A stretch of DNA of 64,000 nt from a virus: IMG/VR virus record IMGVR_UViG_3300032047_002388, positions 1 to 64,000 of that record. One strand, 5' to 3'. A program made the translations under genes and the position numbers. Shown in pieces: positions 58,295 through 64,000 of this stretch. The notes under the pieces were generated by a model. It was not told the DNA's origin and made no database searches. It was given only the letters and a program-made list of their open reading frames with translations. Positions within the stretch are counted from its first letter, which is position 1; each line of letters opens with the position of its first letter.

Positions 58295-58459
58295 ATGGAA
58301 CGAGAAGAAAGAATGTACAAATCTCATTTGGCAAGAAAGAAAAGAAAAGAAACCAAAGAGGTTGTAGATAAAGTAGAAAAGAGAAAAAACGCTGATGCTA
58401 AAAATCTAAAAAAGAAATATAAGAAGATTAAAGATAGACATCACGATAATAAACTATAA
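58295..58459 (+). CDS. hypothetical 54-aa very basic protein
   Basis: Lys/Arg/Glu-rich single helix (SHLARKKRKETKEVVDKVEK). It may bind nucleic acid. Located between UvdE and a membrane peptide; stop 1 nt before the next ATG. Confidence 0.55.
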   Translation: MEREERMYKSHLARKKRKETKEVVDKVEKRKNADAKNLKKKYKKIKDRHHDNKL

Positions 58460-58460
58460 A

Positions 58461-58610
58461 ATGAAAGAAAAAAAAGTTAGACAGTACAGAAGTAGACAAG
58501 GTAGGAGTGATAAACAATATGAATCTAATCTGAAAGCCATGACATATGGTTGTATAGGTCTCTTGGCCATACTAACTAGTATAATCATTTATGGAGTAGT
58601 AACAACATGA
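58461..58610 (+). CDS. 49-aa single-TM membrane protein
   Basis: Basic N-terminus and a C-terminal hydrophobic helix (YGCIGLLAILTSIIIYGVV). Overlaps thyA by 4 nt. Function unknown. Confidence 0.6.
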   Translation: MKEKKVRQYRSRQGRSDKQYESNLKAMTYGCIGLLAILTSIIIYGVVTT

Positions 58611-59515
58611 ATACATTAGATAAACAATATCAAGGGATTCTCAGAAAACTAATAATGTATGGTCAAGAGAAACCCGATAGGACTGGAACTGGTACTCTAT
58701 CCTATTTCGGAGAACAAATAAGACATGATATGAGTAAAGGGTTTCCACTTCTTACAACAAAGAAAATGGCAGTCAAAACAATGATGACTGAATTGAAGTG
58801 GTTCTTGAAAGGAGATACTAATATCAAATATTTGGTTGATAATGGATGTAATATCTGGAATGGTGATGCTTATAAACGATATGCAGATATTGAATGCAAT
58901 CCACCTCATGACCATTCGTTATCACAAAAAGAGTTTGTTGATAAAATTAAAACCGATGATGAGTTTGCAAAAGTATGGGGAGAACTAGGTCCTATCTATG
59001 GTAAACAATGGAGAAATTGGTTTGGTTATGATGAAAATATTAACCATATTAGAGTTGACCAAATAGAACAACTGATTAAAAATATAAAAGAAAATCCAAA
59101 TAGTAGAAGATTAATGGTAAGTGCATGGAACGTTGGGGAATTAGATAAGATGGTATTACCTCCTTGTCATTATGGATTCCAATGTTATGTAAACGATGGT
59201 AAACTTTCACTTATGTGGAATCAAAGAAGTGTTGATACTTTCTTAGGATTACCATTTAACATTGCATCTTATGGAATGTTATTACTTTTACTATGTGAAG
59301 AGACTGGATTAAAACCAGGCGAACTAATCGGTTCATTAGGTGATGTACATTTATATAAAAATCACTTAGAACAAGCACACGAACAAATTAAAAGAGATTC
59401 TTTTAAATTACCAACTATTGATTTAAGTAATGTAAATATATTAGAAGGTGAATTTGATTATTCTATTATTGATTACGAATCACATCCAACAATTAAAGCA
59501 CCACTATCGAATTGA
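58607..59515 (+). CDS. thyA: thymidylate synthase ThyA
   Basis: The 302-residue protein has RTGTGTLSYFG, LLTTKKM, PPCHYGFQCY with catalytic Cys187, LPFNIASYGML and GDVHLY. The Asn in LPFNIASY is the residue kept in true thymidylate synthases (Asp in dCMP hydroxymethylases), so it should methylate dUMP. Works after dCMP deaminase. Overlaps the next gene by 4 nt. Confidence 0.95.
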   Translation: MNTLDKQYQGILRKLIMYGQEKPDRTGTGTLSYFGEQIRHDMSKGFPLLTTKKMAVKTMMTELKWFLKGDTNIKYLVDNGCNIWNGDAYKRYADIECNPPHDHSLSQKEFVDKIKTDDEFAKVWGELGPIYGKQWRNWFGYDENINHIRVDQIEQLIKNIKENPNSRRLMVSAWNVGELDKMVLPPCHYGFQCYVNDGKLSLMWNQRSVDTFLGLPFNIASYGMLLLLLCEETGLKPGELIGSLGDVHLYKNHLEQAHEQIKRDSFKLPTIDLSNVNILEGEFDYSIIDYESHPTIKAPLSN

Positions 59516-61638
59516 TACAACCAAGTAGAAAAGAAGAAAAGAACGATAAACACAGATATCATACTCACTTATATGTAGGGGGAACTTCTGTCACTAAAGG
59601 TGGTGGATTTGAAAACAACCGAACAGATATAAGACCACTATATAAAGAAAAGTATAATATCGATTTACCTGATATAGAATTTTGTAGTTACGCATCTGTA
59701 CTTGCATCTAATCTTGGTGTTAGTGGACTTACAAATGATGCAAAATGTGGTAGTGGTACAAAAAGAATAATAAGAAAGGCAACTGAGTTTATAGTAAATA
59801 CTGAATACGATAATCGAGTAGACCTTGATAAACATTATACATATCATTTTGAGTTTCAACCTGGTATAAGAGATGATGTTTGGTTTTCTAAAGAAAATGA
59901 ATATGGTATTTGTAACGCAAGTTGGAATGATAGAGATAAACGTTATCAGTTTTCACTTGTTAAAGAATGGTTTACTGAAGAAGAAACAAACCAACGATAT
60001 GATGAAACATATGGTGAGGACTATCAAAAGTATATTGATAATCATTTTGATGAAGTAGAGTATCACAAAAATGAATCAAGGATGATAATGAACTTTATTG
60101 GGTGGTTGGATTCATTACCATTAAGAAAGTATTATACATTTTCAATTGGACACTTTGACAATTGTTACTACATAACTGAAGAAGGTGAAAGAAAAGATAT
60201 GAGAGAACATCCTAGATGTATAAACAGATATTTGGATGGTAAGGATTTGTGGAACTATGCACACGATATGAAATGGTTAATATCAGATGAAGTAGATAAC
60301 GATGATAATCATATAGGATATTTTGGTTCAAGAAAAATAGGAAACAAACTTACTAGTATATTCGCAGAATTAACTAAATTGGGCCCATTGTTTGGTGAAT
60401 ATAAAATTCAACCAAAAACTGAAATACAATTTTGCTCACCATTTGAGGATTATTGTCCTGCAATTGCTGATGTAGTACCTCATTTAAAAAATATAAACTT
60501 TAAACAAGTACCTGCAGATAATTGTAAACTATTATGTATAGAACACGATAACTTACATCAAGGAACTGAATTTTATGAATTTAAACATTACTATGAAGAT
60601 ATACAAAAGATAGTAAAAAATAATGGAGGTAAAATGTTTTTATCTATTAGACAAGAATCATTCCAAGATATTGTAGAAGAATCAATTTATAAAGTTTGTT
60701 GTGATGAATGGGGATGGGATAAGAGTGATATCATAATACTAGATTGTAATATAAACAGAGCAGATTTAAGTTTACTAATGAAAACATATCAAGATGACCC
60801 AATAGTAATTCCAGAATCTCCAGTTCCTTTAAGTGCATATTTTCATGACGCGTGGACATTAAAACAACCTCAACCAAGAAGATTTAACTTTAGTATGTTA
60901 ATAAACAAAGAAACATCTTTTAGAATTGGTGCACTAGATAAATTATTTAAACATGGAATACCTAGTGATTCTTTATTTACGTTGAGGGCAATACCACAAG
61001 ATTTTGAAGATATACAATCGTTATCAAATTATGAATTAGAAAATATCGATAACATAAAATTAATCAGAGGGAAATCAGTAGAAGATTATTATCCATTAAG
61101 TGAATCAGAAAAGTTTGACGAGTATTTAAGAACAAATCAAACCATATACAACTCTGTTATAAAAACATACAAAGATTCCCATTTTAATATTATATTGGAA
61201 ACTTCTATGATGGCACATGAAAGTAAAAAAGATATATTTAATCATGTATCAGAAAAAACATTAATTCCAATATTATGTGGTTGTTTGGTATTTTCAGTAG
61301 TACCTGGTATTAACTATCAGATAATGGAAGATAAATGGGGATTGAATTTTTCTTACTTGAAAGAGTTTGGTATTTCTGATTATAGAACAAATACACTAGA
61401 AGAACAAATGTCCGAGTTATCAAAAATAGGTATATGGGCAAACGAAAATGGTGGAGATTCTTTATTTAGATTACATAAAAAATATCATGATATCATAACT
61501 GATAATTATCGAGTTTTAGAAAATGCACTATTTACTGATAAAACCGAAGAAACTCTTATACAGATTTTAAACCATCATAAAGAGTATTCAACACAAGAGA
61601 GACCAAAACAAAAATTTTACGCCAATGAAGAAGTATAA
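59512..61638 (+). CDS. large SGNH-like plus TEKT-signature fusion protein
   Basis: A 708-residue protein from a TTG overlapping the thyA stop. The N-terminal part (about 20-310) begins LYVGGTSVTKGGGFENNR and has DAKCGSGTKRII, an SGNH-type arrangement like the 5213 protein. The C-terminal part (about 470-700) has NIILETSMMAHES, VSEKTLIPILCGCLVF, NYQIMEDKWGLNFSYLKEFGI, the signature found also at 3-1004 and 24788 and resembling glycosyltransferase cores. A single polypeptide could transfer a sugar and modify it. Linked to the islands by this pattern. Confidence 0.7.
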   Translation: MIQPSRKEEKNDKHRYHTHLYVGGTSVTKGGGFENNRTDIRPLYKEKYNIDLPDIEFCSYASVLASNLGVSGLTNDAKCGSGTKRIIRKATEFIVNTEYDNRVDLDKHYTYHFEFQPGIRDDVWFSKENEYGICNASWNDRDKRYQFSLVKEWFTEEETNQRYDETYGEDYQKYIDNHFDEVEYHKNESRMIMNFIGWLDSLPLRKYYTFSIGHFDNCYYITEEGERKDMREHPRCINRYLDGKDLWNYAHDMKWLISDEVDNDDNHIGYFGSRKIGNKLTSIFAELTKLGPLFGEYKIQPKTEIQFCSPFEDYCPAIADVVPHLKNINFKQVPADNCKLLCIEHDNLHQGTEFYEFKHYYEDIQKIVKNNGGKMFLSIRQESFQDIVEESIYKVCCDEWGWDKSDIIILDCNINRADLSLLMKTYQDDPIVIPESPVPLSAYFHDAWTLKQPQPRRFNFSMLINKETSFRIGALDKLFKHGIPSDSLFTLRAIPQDFEDIQSLSNYELENIDNIKLIRGKSVEDYYPLSESEKFDEYLRTNQTIYNSVIKTYKDSHFNIILETSMMAHESKKDIFNHVSEKTLIPILCGCLVFSVVPGINYQIMEDKWGLNFSYLKEFGISDYRTNTLEEQMSELSKIGIWANENGGDSLFRLHKKYHDIITDNYRVLENALFTDKTEETLIQILNHHKEYSTQERPKQKFYANEEV

Positions 61639-62095
61639 AGTAATTTTAATTAGTGGTGGGTTTGACCCAGTCCACAAAGGACATATAGAATGTATCCAAA
61701 ATGCTAAGAAGTTAGCAGATGAAGTTTGGATAGGATTAAACAACGATAGTTGGTTAAGGAGAAAGAAAGGTAAATCTTTTATGAAAGAAGGTGAACGAAA
61801 GTTTATCATGGAATCATTAAGAGATGTGGATTATGTTTATGTAATGAATCCACTCATACATGGAGATGATACAGCAATTGATTTCATTGACCATGCAAAA
61901 CACAAATGGCATTTTGAAAAGAGAGGTGAGTTAGAAGGTAATGTAGCATTTGGTAATGGGGGAGATAGAACAGAAACAACTACACCAGAGAATGATGTAT
62001 GTAATTCATATGGAATAGAATCAGTATGGGGATTGGGAGATAAAGTACAATCTTCATCATGGTTATTAGAAAAATATTTAAATATAGCAGAATGA
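61625..62095 (+). CDS. HldE C-domain-like nucleotidyltransferase
   Basis: The 156-residue protein starts VILISGGFDPVHKGHIECI (HxGH) and has NDSWLRRKKGKSFMKEGER, GNGGDRTETTTPENDVC and DKVQSSSWLL. These are typical of the cytidylyl/adenylyltransferases that include the HldE second domain. It activates a sugar or alditol phosphate with NTP. Starts inside the end of the preceding gene. Probable partner of the PfkB kinase at 19889. Confidence 0.82.
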   Translation: MKKYKVILISGGFDPVHKGHIECIQNAKKLADEVWIGLNNDSWLRRKKGKSFMKEGERKFIMESLRDVDYVYVMNPLIHGDDTAIDFIDHAKHKWHFEKRGELEGNVAFGNGGDRTETTTPENDVCNSYGIESVWGLGDKVQSSSWLLEKYLNIAE

Positions 62096-62712
62096 CAAAA
62101 ATAGTACAAGATGTAAGTAAGTTAAAAACTCCACTTACAAAATTACCAAAAAACAAACAAGAACAAGATGTGTTATCAGCAGCATTGATGACATCACTAA
62201 CAAAACATAAAGGGTTCGGATTATCAGCAAATCAAATCGGAGTTGATAAACGAATTTGTGTTGTAAATGTAAAAGACCCGTTAGTACTTGTAAACCCTCG
62301 TATAACGAATAGAAGTGAAGATGGTATAGTTTATATCGAATCATGTCTATCGTTACCTAAAACAATGACTAAACCAAGATATACTGTACGTTCGCAAACA
62401 ATTACAGTAGAAACAGATAACTTGGGAACAATTGAGTTTGGACCAGATGAACCAAAGAAGATTGGAACTAAAGACCATAATTATTTTGGAGATGAGGGAT
62501 TATTAGAATGTGTTGTTGCTCAACACGAAATCGACCACCTAGATGGTATTTTGATAACAGATGACGTTAGAAAATACGATAGAACTATACGAAGTGAAAA
62601 GAAGTATGGTAGAAACGACAGAGTAATGGTTAAGTTATCAGATGGTACAACTGAGTTTATGAAATACAAAAAAGCAGAACCATTACTAGCCAAAGGTGCA
62701 GAAATTCTGTAA
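62092..62712 (+). CDS. def: peptide deformylase
   Basis: 206 residues from the ATGA overlap at 62092 (an earlier ATG at 62059 lies in the previous gene). GFGLSANQIG (41-50), ESCLSLP (83-89) and QHEIDH (144-149) are the three deformylase motifs; Cys85, His145 and His149 bind the metal. It removes the formyl group from new proteins; phage copies are frequent in marine myoviruses. Confidence 0.93.
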   Translation: MTKIVQDVSKLKTPLTKLPKNKQEQDVLSAALMTSLTKHKGFGLSANQIGVDKRICVVNVKDPLVLVNPRITNRSEDGIVYIESCLSLPKTMTKPRYTVRSQTITVETDNLGTIEFGPDEPKKIGTKDHNYFGDEGLLECVVAQHEIDHLDGILITDDVRKYDRTIRSEKKYGRNDRVMVKLSDGTTEFMKYKKAEPLLAKGAEIL

Positions 62713-62775
62713 TTGTAGAGAAATCTATATTTAGAGATACGCGTTAGTTATTTGCAAAAATAATTGAAAAAAGCC

Positions 62776-62807
62776 TTGGAGCTTTGTAAAATTATTGTTA
62801 TATTAGC
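62776..62807 (+). promoter_or_regulatory. Bacteroidota-type promoter (TTGG class)
   Basis: CTTGGAGCTTTGT from 62775, TTG at 62776-62778, 20-nt spacer, TATATTAGC at 62799-62807. Drives the secreted muramidase-like gene. Confidence 0.8.
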
Positions 62808-62833
62808 TAATATAATCAAAAGGAGTAATCCCT

Positions 62834-63433
62834 ATGAGAAAACAAATAATATTTACGTTAGTAGTTTCACTACTATCGTTTGGAATGATAGATTCCGCAG
62901 TAACACAATCTGATAACAATCAACCAACAATTGAACAGTTAGAAGAAGAAAAAAAGATTCAAGAGTTAGAATTAAAAAGACTCGAAGAAGAAAGAATCAA
63001 AAAATATCACGAGGATGAACTTAATAGATTCCTAAATGATATAGGATTCAGAGAAAGTGGTAACAGATATGATATCACAAACAAATGGGGATACATGGGT
63101 AAGTATCAATTTGGAAAATCAACTCTGAAAGGATTAGGATTCAAAGTAAGTAAAAACGAATTCCTAAATAACCCAAAACTACAAGAAGAAGCAATGATGG
63201 CTTTATTACTACACAACAAAGAAAAACTTCAAAAGTATATCGATGTATTTGATGGACAAACTGTTAATGGTATGTACATCTCAGAGAGTGGAATATTGGC
63301 AGCAGCACATCTTGGAGGACAAGGGTCTGTTAAAAGATACTTCAGAAATGGTAAAGTATTCAAAGATGGATTCGGAACAAAAATCACTTCTTACATGGAT
63401 AAGTTTAGTGGTTATGATATAAAATTAAATTAA
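62834..63433 (+). CDS. secreted lytic-transglycosylase-like protein
   Basis: The 199-residue protein has a signal peptide (about 1-24), a short coiled coil of Glu/Lys/Leu and then GFRESGNRYDITNKWGYMGK. This carries the likely catalytic Glu of lysozyme-like transglycosylases, followed by KYQFGKSTLKGLGF and ILAAAHLGGQGS. It has AAAAGGAGTAA and a strong promoter, so it is made early or strongly. It probably acts on peptidoglycan in the periplasm, separate from the 3735 enzyme. Confidence 0.78.
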   Translation: MRKQIIFTLVVSLLSFGMIDSAVTQSDNNQPTIEQLEEEKKIQELELKRLEEERIKKYHEDELNRFLNDIGFRESGNRYDITNKWGYMGKYQFGKSTLKGLGFKVSKNEFLNNPKLQEEAMMALLLHNKEKLQKYIDVFDGQTVNGMYISESGILAAAHLGGQGSVKRYFRNGKVFKDGFGTKITSYMDKFSGYDIKLN

Positions 63434-63437
63434 AGTT

Positions 63438-63722
63438 ATGTTAGAATTATTTACAACCTATAACATTGTTATAGCAGTTTTGAGTATCCTTATAATTGGT
63501 TTAGTAATCGGTATAAGGAATTTAAATATACAAAACGAACAGTATCAAGATTACATCGAAGAGGAATTAGTAAAAACAGAACAACTCAGAATCAAAGTTG
63601 AAAAGGCCTATGATAGAATGCAAGATGCAGATATTAGGGGTTCATTTGAATCTGATGATGAAGTTGGTTCAGCCTTTTCGGAATTAAAAGAAATAATTGA
63701 AGAATTAAATAAAACCATATAA
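63438..63722 (+). CDS. membrane-anchored coiled-coil protein
   Basis: The 94-residue protein has a hydrophobic N-terminal helix (about 5-29), then a charged helical tail. It resembles an inner-membrane anchor of a small complex. Function unknown. Confidence 0.65.
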   Translation: MLELFTTYNIVIAVLSILIIGLVIGIRNLNIQNEQYQDYIEEELVKTEQLRIKVEKAYDRMQDADIRGSFESDDEVGSAFSELKEIIEELNKTI

Positions 63723-63723
63723 T

Positions 63724-64000
63724 ATGCCAATAAAAAAGAAGAGAAGAAAAAAATCCAAAATGTATTTTGGTACTCCTGCACAAGAAGCAATCATAGAGTA
63801 CAATAAATCTAAAGACCCTAAGGAGAGGAACGAGATTTACAAAACAAGAATTAAGTATCCATTTGAGAAACTTGCAGAGAATGTTTTAAATACATTTAAG
63901 TTTACTTACTTTGATGTACCAAAAAGAGATATACAAACAGAAGTGGTATCTACTATGGTAGAAAAAATTCATATGTTCAAAGAAGGCAAGGGTAAGGCAT
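63724..64000 (+). CDS. gp55-like late-transcription sigma factor, 3' part missing
   Basis: The frame starts at ATG 63724 and runs to the window edge, about 92 residues. After a basic MPIKKKRRKKSK start it reads YFGTPAQEAIIEYNKSKDPK, IKYPFEKLAENVLNTFKFTYFDV and VVSTMVEKIHMFKEGKGKA. This matches the start of T4-like late sigma factors of marine phages. It would direct host RNA polymerase to late promoters. Family call from memory; the DNA-binding part lies outside. Confidence 0.8.
   Translation, partial: MPIKKKRRKKSKMYFGTPAQEAIIEYNKSKDPKERNEIYKTRIKYPFEKLAENVLNTFKFTYFDVPKRDIQTEVVSTMVEKIHMFKEGKGKA

Noticed and set aside
1-64000. transposase or integrase
   Set aside because: No protein with a DDE, serine or tyrosine recombinase pattern was seen, so there is no evidence of temperate or mobile-element genes in this window.

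Overview
The window is AT-rich, with every credible gene on the + strand, packed head-to-tail with many ATGA-type overlaps. It looks like part of a large tailed-phage genome of the marine T4-like kind. The supporting genes are PhoH, ThyA, dCMP deaminase, a deoxynucleotidase, Hsp20, UvdE, peptide deformylase, a MoxR/VWA pair, many 2-oxoglutarate oxygenases and, at the right edge, the start of a gp55-like late sigma factor. The host is inferred to be a Bacteroidota, probably flavobacterial, bacterium. Fourteen promoters have the Bacteroidota form (TTG, 19-20 nt, TAnnTTAG), most genes lack a Shine-Dalgarno sequence, and there is a DUF4494-like protein and a flavobacterial-looking lipoprotein.

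Layout. 1-4.7 kb: end of a glycan-type enzyme, a Trp/Tyr/Asn-rich lipoprotein, and a probable lysis cassette (spanin-like pair, L,D-transpeptidase-like enzyme, EF-hand membrane protein). 4.7-9.4 kb: APS kinase, SGNH protein, NMNAT-like enzyme, DUF2061, amidinotransferase, HNH-like protein, second SGNH protein, ferredoxin. 9.4-18.8 kb: small proteins, a P-loop kinase, a sulfotransferase, a cupin, then separately promoted VWA and MoxR genes and a run of small genes. 18.8-26.8 kb: first sugar/surface island (sulfotransferase, PfkB kinase, epimerase, DegT aminotransferase, oxygenases, SGNH proteins). 27.1-29.3 kb: a nearly gene-free regulatory island with promoters, palindromes, terminators and a candidate small RNA. 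29.3-37.9 kb: two tRNAs, MetK, methyltransferases, a glycosyltransferase, oxygenases, dCMP deaminase. 38-42.7 kb: probable virion proteins, including one with three tandem Hint (intein-like) domains. 42.7-52.9 kb: second surface island (glycosyltransferases, three sulfotransferases, one fused to a kinase-like domain) and PhoH. 53-64 kb: nucleotide metabolism, Hsp20, UvdE, ThyA, a large SGNH fusion, an HldE-like nucleotidyltransferase, deformylase, a secreted muramidase-like protein and the late sigma factor.

How it may work together. The phage could make activated sulfate (APS kinase) and use it through five sulfotransferase-like proteins, next to glycosyltransferases, sugar-nucleotide enzymes, oxygenases and seven SGNH-fold proteins. 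This suggests a large programme for decorating glycans on the virion or host surface. That is inference: no substrate can be read from the sequence. The triple-Hint protein and the promoter/small-RNA island are the most unusual items.
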